From positions 1 through 64,000 of the forward strand of contig CAZEXP010000003.1 of NCBI GenBank assembly GCA_964516845.1: 64,000 nucleotides of DNA. The letters run 5' to 3'. This document shows, in pieces, positions 26,136 through 34,810 of this stretch. The DNA comes from JAPEKQ01 sp964516845 (lineage in GTDB: Bacteria > Joyebacterota > Joyebacteria > Joyebacterales > Joyebacteraceae). The notes beneath the pieces were generated by a model that worked only from the letters and a program-made list of their open reading frames with translations, did no database searches and was not told the DNA's origin. The number at the start of each line of letters is the position of its first letter. The stretch's first letter is position 1. The position numbers and the translations under genes were made by a program.

Positions 26136-27473
26136 CTACCCGCTCGTGACGACCACGCCATCCAGCCGCACATACGGCGCCACAACGTTGAACAGGCGCC
26201 CCGTCTCGCGCGACACGGCGTTCACGGTCGGCAGGAGATCGAAGATGTTCCCAGCGATCAGAGTGCCCGTGAGCGGCTCGGCCAGTCGTCCGCTCCGGAT
26301 CATGTGACCGCCCTTGACCACTCCTGAGAAGTCGCCGCCGGCGGGATCCGTGTTTCCCGAGAACCGGGTCACGAGAACGCCGCGGTCGACACCGGCGATC
26401 ATCTCCTCGACCGAAGTATCCCCGCCCGCCATCACAATGTTCGTTGCCGCGACCAAGGGAACTGAGGATGCGCCGCCACCGGCATGACCGGTGCTCGAGC
26501 GGCTCTCACGCCGCGCCGTGTATGAATCGTGGAGGAAGTTCCTGAGCACGCCACCCTCGATCAGCGGAAGCACGCTCACCGGAAGTCCCTCGCGGTCGAA
26601 CGACATCGTCGAGAAACCGCCCGGGAGTCGCGAATCGTCCGTCACGCTGACCAGTTCGCTCGCGACGGGCTCACCGAGCTTGTCCGCGAACCGGCTCGTC
26701 CCCTTCTGCACGGCCGAAGCCAGAACGGAGTACTCGATCGGGTTGACGACGATCTCCGTCGTCGCCTTCGGTGCGAGGATGACCGTTCCCTTGAAGCTCT
26801 CGCCGGAGACGGCGCCAAGCGAGCCGATGACCTTCCCCGCGAACTCGCGTGCGACCGATGATGGATCGATGCCGGCGGGACCGTGCGCGTTGTCGAACTG
26901 GAAGTCGAACGATGAGATGACGTCGTCATCGCGCGCCATCCCCATGATGTAGCACATGATCAGGCTCGAACGCTCCGCCTGGCGCACACCGTGCGAGTTC
27001 ACGACCGCCTTCGTTCCCCACCCGGCCTCGACTCCACCGCTGTCGACCGTCACGCGCTCATCGACGCTCTTCGCCTCCCTGAGCATCGTCAGCGCCGCCT
27101 CGACCGCGTGCTCAACACCGTAGTCCTCGATCGCAGGGTCGTAGATGCCCTCGACCGGCACGACGGCCACCGGCTCCGGCAGCCCGGAATACTCGTCGGC
27201 AGGCACGACCGACGCTATGGCGACCGCGCGGTCGACAGCCTCGCTGATCTCGCTCTCGCCGAAGCTGTTCACGAACGAGAAGCCGAGGCTCCCGTTGCGA
27301 AAGACGCGGATGCCCAGCCCGGTGCTCGACATGCTCTTCGCGATCTGGATGTCGTTCTTCTGCAACTCGGCGTTGACCTCCTGAGAGGTCACGGCGAACG
27401 CCTCCGCCTCGTCGGCTCCCGCCGACAGCGCCATCCCGACCGCCGTGTCACAGGTTCTGAGAAGCTCGTCCAT
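26136..27473 (-). CDS. pmbA: PmbA/TldE family protein (TldD partner)
   Basis: 445 aa from ATG 27473 (GAGGACGG upstream). Matches the non-metal partner of the TldD/TldE heterodimeric peptidase. It has the N-terminal helical region (ADEAEAFAVTSQEVNAELQKNDIQ, TGLGIRVFRNGSLGFSF). No HExxH, as expected. The C-terminal DFSGVVKGGHMIRSGRLAEPLTGTLIAGN block is diagnostic. Downstream of tldD by 58 nt. The complex trims unfolded or modified peptides; no dedicated substrate gene is visible nearby. Confidence 0.9.
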   Translation of the reverse strand: MDELLRTCDTAVGMALSAGADEAEAFAVTSQEVNAELQKNDIQIAKSMSSTGLGIRVFRNGSLGFSFVNSFGESEISEAVDRAVAIASVVPADEYSGLPEPVAVVPVEGIYDPAIEDYGVEHAVEAALTMLREAKSVDERVTVDSGGVEAGWGTKAVVNSHGVRQAERSSLIMCYIMGMARDDDVISSFDFQFDNAHGPAGIDPSSVAREFAGKVIGSLGAVSGESFKGTVILAPKATTEIVVNPIEYSVLASAVQKGTSRFADKLGEPVASELVSVTDDSRLPGGFSTMSFDREGLPVSVLPLIEGGVLRNFLHDSYTARRESRSSTGHAGGGASSVPLVAATNIVMAGGDTSVEEMIAGVDRGVLVTRFSGNTDPAGGDFSGVVKGGHMIRSGRLAEPLTGTLIAGNIFDLLPTVNAVSRETGRLFNVVAPYVRLDGVVVTSG

Positions 27474-27531
27474 GGTTCCGTCCTCATTCCGTGGATTCGT
27501 TTGCGGGCTCTCCCAACAGCTCAAGCGCCTG

Positions 27532-28929
27532 CTATCGGCCGCCGATCGTCAGTTCACAGCGAATGTACGGGCCGCCACCATCAACCTTGGCCGGCTGACC
27601 CTTCCCGCAATGCCCCGTGCCGATGGCCCACTCGAAGTCCGAACTCACGGCGTCGACGCTCTTCAGCACATCGAACGCGTCACCGGAGATCGTCGCACCG
27701 CGCATGAGTTTGCCGAGCTTCCCCTTCTTGATCTCGTATGCCTCCTGTACACCGAACATGAACTCGGCGGTCGCATCGGCCTGCCCGCTGTTGGCTCCCT
27801 TGAGCAGGAACCCGTCATCGATTCCCGCCACGAGTTCGTCGACCGTGCTGCCATCGCCGTTCGCGGGTTCCAGACACGTGTTCCGCATCCTGATGATGGG
27901 CTCGTTGCGGTAGAGCCAGGCTCTCGCATTGCCGGTCGGAGCGACGCCGAAGCGCGCCGCCGACTCGCGGTCGTGCAGGTAGGATCTGAGCACGCCGTTC
28001 TCGATGACAACCGTCTTCCCCGCGGGTACGCCCTCGTCATCGACGAGGACGACGCCCCCGGCCGACGCTGCTCCGATATATGCGAAACCGCTGTCGACGA
28101 GCGTGACGTGCTCGCTGGCGACGCGCTCTCCGATCCTGCCCGCCGCTGCTGATCCTGCGAGGACGAAATCGGCCTCGACCGTGTGGCCGATGGCCTCGTG
28201 CGCAAGGAGCCCTACGAGGTCGGGAGCCAGCACGACGGTCGCCCTGCCCCCCGGCGCATACGGCGCGTCGAGAAGGTCGACGGCGGTCTTCGCCACCCGA
28301 CCCGACAGTTCCTCGGGCGTCCATCGGGCAAAGAGCTCCGGCCATCCACCGGTCACTCCCGCTCCCTGGTAGCTCCTGACCATGTCATCGCCCGACGCGG
28401 CGGTAGCTGAAATGACGAACTCGGCCTTCGCATCCTCGATGTGCGCGTCGGCGCCGTCGGTGGAAACGATCCACTTCTCGTCGATGAGCTCCGTGTAGCG
28501 GCTCGTCGCCGACCGGATACGGTCGGACGCCTCGCGTGTGCGCGTCTCGGCCTCAACGACAAGAGCCGCCTTCTCCTCGGTCGTGTGCGTCGCAAGCTCG
28601 GCGGCATTCCCGCTGACGAAGTCACCGACTGCCAGTTCGCAGTCGGCCAGACGCTCGATCTTCTCGAGCCGGCCGGCCGATGACGACTCGGCGGAGGCCG
28701 TCGCGTCCCGCACGGCGCGTTCGATGTCGGCCGTATCCAGGCTTCCCGTGCTCGAGAACCCCCAGGTTCCGTTGACGAGAACCCGCACCCCCACGCCGCA
28801 GGTCTTGCTGTACGCGGCTGTCTCGAGCGTGCCCTTCCGCACGAGGACCTGGAGTGCACGCCGGTCGTGGACCCTCAGTTCGGTCCAGTGCCTCGCGTCG
28901 GCGGCGATGGTCTTCAGGATGTCACGCAT
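27532..28929 (-). CDS. tldD: metalloprotease TldD
   Basis: 465 aa. Contains the zinc motif HEAIGHTVEAD (HExxxH) and the C-terminal GTGHCGKGQPAKVDGGGPYIRC block that is typical of TldD. In E. coli TldD/TldE degrades unstructured peptides and matures microcin B17. Starts 23 nt upstream of the GH13 gene's stop on the same strand and is followed by pmbA. Confidence 0.92.
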   Translation of the reverse strand: MRDILKTIAADARHWTELRVHDRRALQVLVRKGTLETAAYSKTCGVGVRVLVNGTWGFSSTGSLDTADIERAVRDATASAESSSAGRLEKIERLADCELAVGDFVSGNAAELATHTTEEKAALVVEAETRTREASDRIRSATSRYTELIDEKWIVSTDGADAHIEDAKAEFVISATAASGDDMVRSYQGAGVTGGWPELFARWTPEELSGRVAKTAVDLLDAPYAPGGRATVVLAPDLVGLLAHEAIGHTVEADFVLAGSAAAGRIGERVASEHVTLVDSGFAYIGAASAGGVVLVDDEGVPAGKTVVIENGVLRSYLHDRESAARFGVAPTGNARAWLYRNEPIIRMRNTCLEPANGDGSTVDELVAGIDDGFLLKGANSGQADATAEFMFGVQEAYEIKKGKLGKLMRGATISGDAFDVLKSVDAVSSDFEWAIGTGHCGKGQPAKVDGGGPYIRCELTIGGR

Positions 28930-28952
28930 GGCTCTCCCCTCGTCTGTCGGGA

Positions 28953-31364
28953 TCAGTCCCCGGATGCTGGTTCAAGGATGAACACGGACCCCTCGAATGG
29001 AGCGAGCGTAACGGTCATCACGAGATAGCCGCCGATCGCCGCGGGCTCGAATGTCGCGCCGCTCACGGCATCGCGAACGGCAATCGGCGACGTTCCCCCA
29101 TCAATCCCTCCGAAGTCGGACACGGTTCCGAGCGGCACGTTGACGGTGCGCCCCTCGTCCGAGACATTCATCACGACGATGGCCGAGCCGTCCTCGCCGT
29201 CCCGCCGGTACGCGTAGAGCGGGCCGCGTGCGAGCAACGTCTCGAACGAACCGTAGACGAGACACGGGTTGTCGCGACGAATGGCGATAAGGTCGCGGAA
29301 GTAGTCGTGCATGGCCACGCGATCCGGGTCCTCGTTCCAGTTCCAGAGGAACGGGCGGCGGCAGTCGGGGTCCCCGGCCCCGTCCATGGCGATCTCGTCG
29401 CCGTAGTAGATGTGCGGCGCGCCGACGTAGGTCATGGCGAAGAGCGCCGCCAGCTGCACCTTCGAGAGATTGCCCCCGCACTCGCGGAGGAACCTGGATG
29501 TGTCGTGGCTCCCGACGAGATTCATCTGCGCGAGCACGCCTTCCTGAGCGTAGATGAGACGGCCCGGCGCGAGCGCCCGGTCGAATTCCTCCGCAGTCGT
29601 GCTCTCGCCGGCGATGAACGCGAGCACCGGACCGCGGAAGAACGCGTAGTTCATCACGGCATCGTAGTACCGCCCGTTGACGTACTCGGGTGATGGTCCC
29701 CAGAGCTCGCCATTGATGTAGGCGTCGGGCTTGACGCTCTTGACGCGCTCGCGGAACAGCTCCCAGAACCAGAACGGCACTTCGGCCGCGACGTCGAGCC
29801 TGTAGCCGTCGATGTCGATCTCCGAAAGCCAGTACTCGGTCACGTCGAGCAGGTGGTTGACGAGCGGCCAGTTCGGCTCCGCGTCGTCGATGTTCGTGAT
29901 ACCCGCTTCCTGGTCGTTCGGCCGCGACAGATCGAAATTGAAGTTCGGCATCTGTCCGAAGCCCCACCAGCAGTCGTAGTCCTCCCCGCCGCCGCTCAGT
30001 TGGCCTTCCGGGAGCGGCCACCGGTGCCACTCGTACCAATCCCAGTACGCGGACTCGACACCCTTCTCGCGCGTGTCCGAGAACGCCCAGTGCGTCTCGC
30101 CGGTGTGGTTGATGGCGAGATCGAGGATCACGCGCATGCCGCGCTCGTGACATTCGGCGACGAACGCGGCGAACTCCTCGTTGGTGCCCATGTGAGGATC
30201 GACGTGGCGGTAGTCCACCGCGTCATACTTGTGACTGCTCTTCGACTCGAACAACGGATTGAAGTAGAGGATGGTGACGCCGAGGTCCTCGAGATAGTCG
30301 AGGCCCTCGGTCAGGCCGGCCACGTCACCACCGTAGAACGAATACCAGTCCGGCTTCCCGTCCGTCCTGTACGGACTCTTCGAGAGCCCGGACGAGTCAT
30401 ACCAGTCCTCGACGAGGTGGAAGTACTCGCCGTTCGTCTTCCCCGAGGGCGGGAGGCTCGTTCTCCCTTCGTAGTACCACTCCGAGAAGTCCGGGTCGTT
30501 CGACTCGTCCCCGTTGCGGAACCGTTCCGGGAATATCTGGTAGAAGACGCCCTCCTTGACCCAGTCGGGCGTCTCGAACTTGGCGTAGTCGGACGTCCTG
30601 AGGACATAGAGACCGGCCTCGTCCATCGACTCGGACGAGGCGATGCCGTCCGGACCAAGCCACACGACCGTCTCGCCGTCGGCAAATGCGAACCGGTACG
30701 CAAAGCTGTCGCCGAGCGAGAGTTCGCGCGTGAAGTAGTCGTGCCGACCATCCGTATCGGAGAGCTCCATCCGGTAGCCGCTCGACGACTCGCCATCGAT
30801 CCAGACCGAGACACGCTCGACGTCGCCGGCCCACGCCCTGACGCGAAGCGTCGCGGTGCCATCCGGCGCGACCGTTCTCTCCCACGCGTCCTCGCGGTGC
30901 GCGAGTCCCTCCGTGATGATCGAGCCGTCGCCGCGGTCCATCGCAACGGGTTCGAACGACGAATCCACTTTCAGGACGGAGTTCTGCCCGCCGTATCCAT
31001 CGTCGTGGAATGCGGCGGCGGTCTCGTCGGTGATCCAGTTCCCGTCCGCGACGAACTTGTACTGGTACTCGCCTTCGGTGAGAAGGAGCATCACCTGGAA
31101 GCCCTCTCCGATGCGCTGCATCGGCGTCGCGTCGGTGCTCCACCCGTTGAAGGTCCCGGCGAGGAAGACGTCCCCGTATTCCTGGCCTGGCGTGAAGACG
31201 AACCGCACCTTCTTGAGCGCCGAGAGCTCCCGGCGCTCCGCGGTGGGATCTCCCGAGACCGTCTGCGCCGAGCAGGCCGTCACGGCCACGATCACGAGAC
31301 ACAGCGCCAGCGCTCGGCGCACGAGCCGGCCGCTCGGTCGCGGTTTGCGTGAACATCCAGACAT
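28953..31364 (-). CDS. GH13 alpha-amylase/neopullulanase lipoprotein with N-terminal CBM48
   Basis: 803 aa from ATG 31364 (GGAGGGATACGC). Lipobox VTACS near residue 31. Residues 50-130 are a CBM48 (YGDVFLAGTFNGWS ... GEYQYKFVADGNW). A CBM34/neopullulanase-type beta-sandwich follows. The GH13 barrel has all four regions: DLAINHTG, GYRLDVAAEVP (nucleophile Asp), INGELWG (acid/base Glu) and LVGSHDTSRF (stabiliser Asp). Insertions around the barrel match the cyclomaltodextrinase/neopullulanase group. It probably hydrolyses dextrin at the cell surface or in the periplasm. First gene of the GH13-tldD-pmbA run. Confidence 0.92.
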   Translation of the reverse strand: MSGCSRKPRPSGRLVRRALALCLVIVAVTACSAQTVSGDPTAERRELSALKKVRFVFTPGQEYGDVFLAGTFNGWSTDATPMQRIGEGFQVMLLLTEGEYQYKFVADGNWITDETAAAFHDDGYGGQNSVLKVDSSFEPVAMDRGDGSIITEGLAHREDAWERTVAPDGTATLRVRAWAGDVERVSVWIDGESSSGYRMELSDTDGRHDYFTRELSLGDSFAYRFAFADGETVVWLGPDGIASSESMDEAGLYVLRTSDYAKFETPDWVKEGVFYQIFPERFRNGDESNDPDFSEWYYEGRTSLPPSGKTNGEYFHLVEDWYDSSGLSKSPYRTDGKPDWYSFYGGDVAGLTEGLDYLEDLGVTILYFNPLFESKSSHKYDAVDYRHVDPHMGTNEEFAAFVAECHERGMRVILDLAINHTGETHWAFSDTREKGVESAYWDWYEWHRWPLPEGQLSGGGEDYDCWWGFGQMPNFNFDLSRPNDQEAGITNIDDAEPNWPLVNHLLDVTEYWLSEIDIDGYRLDVAAEVPFWFWELFRERVKSVKPDAYINGELWGPSPEYVNGRYYDAVMNYAFFRGPVLAFIAGESTTAEEFDRALAPGRLIYAQEGVLAQMNLVGSHDTSRFLRECGGNLSKVQLAALFAMTYVGAPHIYYGDEIAMDGAGDPDCRRPFLWNWNEDPDRVAMHDYFRDLIAIRRDNPCLVYGSFETLLARGPLYAYRRDGEDGSAIVVMNVSDEGRTVNVPLGTVSDFGGIDGGTSPIAVRDAVSGATFEPAAIGGYLVMTVTLAPFEGSVFILEPASGD

Positions 31365-31477
31365 GCGTATCCCTCCGGTCGCGGCGACGTATGCGTCGCC
31401 GGCCCTGTTGATGGACCGATGTGGTCGATTCGAGGCCTCGTGGCCGAGACAGGCGCGCGAGACGTGTTGGGAGGATT

Positions 31478-32689
31478 CTACCGCAGGGAGCCCTTGAAGT
31501 CGAATGTCTCGGTCACGAGCGCGTCGCCGTGGCGCCCGACATCGAGACCCTGGTCGATCATCGTGCCGAGCTCACGGACGCCGATGCGCGAACCGATGAC
31601 GATGGCACCTACGATGATACCGTCCTGAAGGACGACCTTCCTGTACAGACCCGTCGACTCGTCCGAGTGCACGTACTCGACGCATGCCTCCGAATCGCAG
31701 GAGGATGCGCCTGCTGAGAAGACGTTGATACCCGTGATCTTCAGCGTATTCGAGGGCGGAACCGGAACATACGGCTTTGACTCGTCCCCCGTGACGAACC
31801 GGGCCGCCACCTCGGCTTGAGCGATTGCCACGGGCACGATGCCCCAGCTGATGCCCTCGTATTCGGCCACGTCCCCGATGGCGAACACGTCCGGAGCGCT
31901 CGTTCGCATCCCCTCGTCCACGACGATGGCGCGGTCCGTCGTGATGCCGCTCCCCTCAAGGAACGAGAAGGCGCTCCTGATGCCGGTGGAGACAACGACC
32001 GCCGCCGCCGGAATCGAGCGGCCGTCCTTGAGCGACACACCGGTGACGCTCCCCTCTCCCTGGATGGATTCCGTCTGCGCCGACGTGATAATGGCGATGC
32101 CGAGCTTCTCCACGGCCTTCTGAAGGAGTGCCGCACCGCTCTCGTCGAGCTGGCGAGGCAGTAGCCAGTCGGCGGACTCGAGGACCGTCACGTTCAGCCC
32201 GCCATGACGAAGACCGCGGGCCGACTCGAGTCCCAGGAGCCCACCGCCGATGACGACGGCGTCCTTGCGCCCCTGAACCCACTCGCGAAGCGCCAGAGCG
32301 TCGCCCGCGCTCCGAACGGAGAACACGCCGTCGAGGTCGACACCGGGGATCGGCGGAACGAACGCATGCGCGCCGCTCGCCACGATGAGCCGGTCCCACT
32401 CCAACGTCTCGCCCGAGTCCAGCGTGAGCGTGTGAGCCCCGGGGTCAACCGACACGGCCGTCGTCGACAACCGGACGTCGATCCTCTTCGACGCGTACCA
32501 GTCGGCGGGGAACGCCAGAACATCATCGAGCTCGAGTTCACCGGCGATGAGTTCGGGGAGCTTCGGCCGGAAGTAGAAGTGGCTCGGCTCCGAGGTGATG
32601 ACCTGAACATCCGCGCCGTCGTCGAGCTCGCGGATCCGCCGAGCCGCTGTGACTCCGGCGACCCCGTTTCCTATTATGACGACGCGCAT
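31478..32689 (-). CDS. NADH-dependent FAD reductase, rubredoxin-reductase type
   Basis: 403 aa. N-terminal FAD-binding GxGxxG (VIIGNGVAGVTAARRI) and a second Rossmann motif for NAD(P)H (VVIGGGLLGLESARGLRHGG). DVFAIGDVAEY is the flavin-binding C-terminal signature. Length and layout match NADH:rubredoxin reductases and nitrite-reductase-like flavoproteins. Fourth gene of the oxygen-defence cluster and 84 nt after rubredoxin, so rubredoxin is the likely acceptor. Direction and context make electron delivery to the ferritin-like peroxide reductases likely. Confidence 0.85.
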   Translation of the reverse strand: MRVVIIGNGVAGVTAARRIRELDDGADVQVITSEPSHFYFRPKLPELIAGELELDDVLAFPADWYASKRIDVRLSTTAVSVDPGAHTLTLDSGETLEWDRLIVASGAHAFVPPIPGVDLDGVFSVRSAGDALALREWVQGRKDAVVIGGGLLGLESARGLRHGGLNVTVLESADWLLPRQLDESGAALLQKAVEKLGIAIITSAQTESIQGEGSVTGVSLKDGRSIPAAAVVVSTGIRSAFSFLEGSGITTDRAIVVDEGMRTSAPDVFAIGDVAEYEGISWGIVPVAIAQAEVAARFVTGDESKPYVPVPPSNTLKITGINVFSAGASSCDSEACVEYVHSDESTGLYRKVVLQDGIIVGAIVIGSRIGVRELGTMIDQGLDVGRHGDALVTETFDFKGSLR

Positions 32690-32773
32690 CCTGCACCCCC
32701 CGGATGAAGAACGGCTCGCGGTCCGCAGGAGCAGACGCCCCGGATGCGATGACCGCGAGCCGAACTGGTATGG

Positions 32774-32929
32774 CTATGCCTCTTCGAACTGGTCCATCGA
32801 CGCACCGCAGACCGGGCAGACCCAGTCGTCCGGAAGGTCGTCGAAGGCCGTTCCCGGCTGGACGCCGTTCTCGGGATCACCCTTGTCGGGATCGTAGACA
32901 TACCCGCACACCATGCATCTGAATTTCAT
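32774..32929 (-). CDS. rubredoxin
   Basis: 51 aa. Fe-binding cysteines at Cys5/Cys8 (CMVCG) and Cys38/Cys41 (CPVCG) with the conserved YDPDKGD, FDDLPDDWVCP and DQFEE blocks. A single iron in a Cys4 site accepts one electron from the reductase at 31478. The ATG at 32929 sits one base after the TGA of the ferritin-like gene, behind AAGGGGAAG. In anaerobes rubredoxin feeds rubrerythrin or superoxide reductase. Confidence 0.96.
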   Translation of the reverse strand: MKFRCMVCGYVYDPDKGDPENGVQPGTAFDDLPDDWVCPVCGASMDQFEEA

Positions 32930-32930
32930 A

Positions 32931-33440
32931 TCACTTCCCCTTCTCCTTGTCCTTCCGAACCTTCTCGAGACGCTGCGAGATCTGCGTCACGTGGCCCTTC
33001 TCCTCCTCGACCAGGCGCCCAAGCGCCTCTCTCGCCTTCCGCTTCTTGTTCGCGTTGTAGGCCTCGGTGTAGTAGAGGACCGCGTCCTTCTCGACCTGAA
33101 GCGCCAGCTCCAGCGCGGACTCCGGATCGTACTTGCGCTTGAGCATCTTCTCCATGTGACCGATGTGCCTGAAGATGCCGCCATCGACGAGCGAGCAGAC
33201 ATACGATGAGACGTCGGCGTCCGTTTCCACCGGCTGCTTGCCCATGCCGCCCTTGGTCTCGAGTTCCAGAGACTCGAAGTAGGCCAAATGAGCCTTCTCG
33301 TCTTTCGCCAGCCGCTTGAAGATGCGCTTCGTGGTCGGGTCGTCGGCCTTCTCGGCCATCTTCGTGTAGAAGTCGAGCCCCGCCTGCTCGATGCACATGC
33401 CGACCCTGTAGACCTCATCCTCGTTCAGATACTGGATCAT
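32931..33440 (-). CDS. rubrerythrin-like ferritin-family protein
   Basis: 169 aa. Four-helix ferritin-like fold with carboxylate/His pairs typical of a di-iron site (IEQAGLDFYTKMAEK, DEKAHLAYFESLE, KDAVLYYTEAYNANK, EEKGHVTQI), i.e. ExxH motifs on helices 2 and 4. No C-terminal rubredoxin domain is fused; the rubredoxin is encoded next door. Probably reduces peroxide or O2. Second gene of the cluster. Ends in TGA as a normal stop. Confidence 0.85.
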   Translation of the reverse strand: MIQYLNEDEVYRVGMCIEQAGLDFYTKMAEKADDPTTKRIFKRLAKDEKAHLAYFESLELETKGGMGKQPVETDADVSSYVCSLVDGGIFRHIGHMEKMLKRKYDPESALELALQVEKDAVLYYTEAYNANKKRKAREALGRLVEEEKGHVTQISQRLEKVRKDKEKGK

Positions 33441-33493
33441 CCGGGATCCTCCCTCGCGTGTCGCTGCACGCGGACCTTGGGTCCGTACTGCGT

Positions 33494-33946
33494 CTAGTTT
33501 TCCGTGAGAACGTTCTCGTCGTATTCCTGCTCGAGCAGGAGCTTGTGCTTGGCCTCTTCAACAGCCAGGAACTCAAAGAGCTCGCGGAGCTCCGACTCGC
33601 CGCTGATAGATGCGAGATGCCGATACAGGTCGCGTGCCGCCTCCTCGCGCTTCATCGCAACCGTGAGAACCTGCTGGTAGTCCATCGTCGGGGAGAAACC
33701 CGCGTCATCCGCATACTCGGCGATCTTCAGATCGGGGATGTCGCGGATGTGGGCTTCGGTCACACCGGTCATGTCGATGGCGATCAGACGCCGCTTGTGA
33801 CCTTCCTCCTGCTTCGCGAGCCCCCGCAGCATGTCGGCGATATTGGCGCGTGTGACCATCTGGGCAGCCGCCGCGTAGGCATCGACGGCCTCCTGCTCCT
33901 TCCGGATGGCGAACTCCAGAGTCTCCTCGAATTGCGATCTCTCCAT
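33494..33946 (-). CDS. ferritin-like di-iron protein (rubrerythrin/bacterioferritin-like)
   Basis: 150 aa from ATG 33946 behind GGAGGTGAG. Helices carry EETLEFAIRKEQEAVDAY, AKQEEGHKRRLIAID (E-x-x-H), MKREEAARDLYRHL and VEEAKHKLLLEQEYD (E-x-x-H). It is similar in plan to the neighbour at 32931 and may have arisen by ancient duplication. First gene of the oxygen-defence cluster. Role in peroxide removal or iron storage is inferred. Confidence 0.82.
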   Translation of the reverse strand: MERSQFEETLEFAIRKEQEAVDAYAAAAQMVTRANIADMLRGLAKQEEGHKRRLIAIDMTGVTEAHIRDIPDLKIAEYADDAGFSPTMDYQQVLTVAMKREEAARDLYRHLASISGESELRELFEFLAVEEAKHKLLLEQEYDENVLTEN

Positions 33947-34121
33947 GCCGCTCACCTCCACATCGATGCCGGTAGGGTGTCAGGGGACTCCCGCTCCCTG
34001 CCTTTCGATGCACCAAGTACCATAGGGTAGCGAGACAGATGTGACCGCGCAACAGGAAAGCGCGAGCGATGCCGGCTCCTCGGCGACCGCTGACCGCGCG
34101 GAGCGTATTACCCCTACCACG

Positions 34122-34154
34122 CGAAAGCGCCCCCGTGAGACGGGAGCGCTTTCG
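34122..34154. terminator. strong hairpin upstream of the ferritin-like gene
   Basis: CGAAAGCGC...GCGCTTTCG with inner CCCGT/ACGGG pairs; no U-tract on either strand. It lies between the ferritin-like operon and the small minus-strand unit ending at 34281, so it may insulate them. 33947-34121 has no gene that I can support. Confidence 0.45.
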
Positions 34155-34280
34155 AACAGACAGGGAACTCCGGAGGTACGGTCGTTCTACGATCAAACTG
34201 GGCTGCGGCTGACGCATTCCTGGCACCAAGAATTTTGCCCGTCTTCTCGCTCGACGCACCCCCAGAGTGTCCCCGGCACT

Positions 34281-34322
34281 CAAAAACACGTCGCGGCCGC
34301 GGGGCATCGCCCTCGGCCGCGA
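34281..34322 (-). terminator. intrinsic terminator of the 34.3-34.6 kb minus-strand unit
   Basis: On the minus strand, a long stem TCGCGGCCGAGGG/CCCCGCGGCCGCGA-like arms with a GTTTTTG tract after it. It closes the unit driven by the promoter at 34585-34614. Confidence 0.75.
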
Positions 34323-34326
34323 ACGG

Positions 34327-34509
34327 TCATGTTGTCTTCATGTACTCGGAACCGCTTGTCGATATCCGGTCCGCCGGTACGTTCGTCCAGCACCACGTGC
34401 TCGACACAGAGTCGGGCAGCGCATGCTCGTCGACGTGGAGTCCGACAAGTCCACCTGCCTCGAAGAGACAGATGCGCGTGAGGTATCTTGCTGTCGACCC
34501 CGTGGACAC
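34327..34509 (-). CDS. possible 60-aa protein (or a small RNA)
   Basis: GTG at 34509 behind AGGAGAAG, open for 60 codons to TGA at 34327. The reading contains a CysTrp-rich middle (TWCWTNVP) and no recognisable domain. A promoter and a terminator bracket it exactly, so something is transcribed here; the product could equally be a small RNA. A single open frame of 84 codons is available, but codon composition is not strongly coding-like. Confidence 0.3.
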   Translation of the reverse strand: MSTGSTARYLTRICLFEAGGLVGLHVDEHALPDSVSSTWCWTNVPADRISTSGSEYMKTT

Positions 34510-34584
34510 GTTGCTTCTCCTGATCTCCGCGGAACGGAGATGGCTGCTGGGAGTCCGGTTGTCGGTTCTCTCGAACCGCACCCC

Positions 34585-34614
34585 ATTCTGTCACACGCGA
34601 ATTCAGAAGGTCAA
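34585..34614 (-). promoter_or_regulatory. promoter of the small minus-strand unit
   Basis: Minus strand TTGACC (34614-34609), 18-nt spacer, CAGAAT (34590-34585). Transcription would start near 34578 and stop at the hairpin at 34281. 34615-34810 holds no further gene that I can support. Confidence 0.55.
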
Positions 34615-34810
34615 GGCAATTCCCTGTAAGGATTTCGTGTGCCCTCCGGGTCGTCGACCTCGGAGCCCGAGGCACGCTCCGGAGATTCCTCACGGGGCCC
34701 CGAGGACCCGGAAACTCAGCCGCCGTAGCGACTTTCGCGACTTGAAGCTCCTGCCCCGTTGGGCCATAATCGTAAGCTGAAACCGATTCATGACCCATCC
34801 GGAGACTTCA

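Noticed and set aside
29853..31352. 499-codon plus-strand frame opposite the GH13 gene
   Set aside because: Shadow; catalytic GH13 motifs lie on the minus strand.
33947..34790. tmRNA, RNase P RNA or other large structured RNA in the 0.8-kb gap
   Set aside because: No matching conserved cores; only the short promoter-terminator unit at 34281-34614 can be supported.
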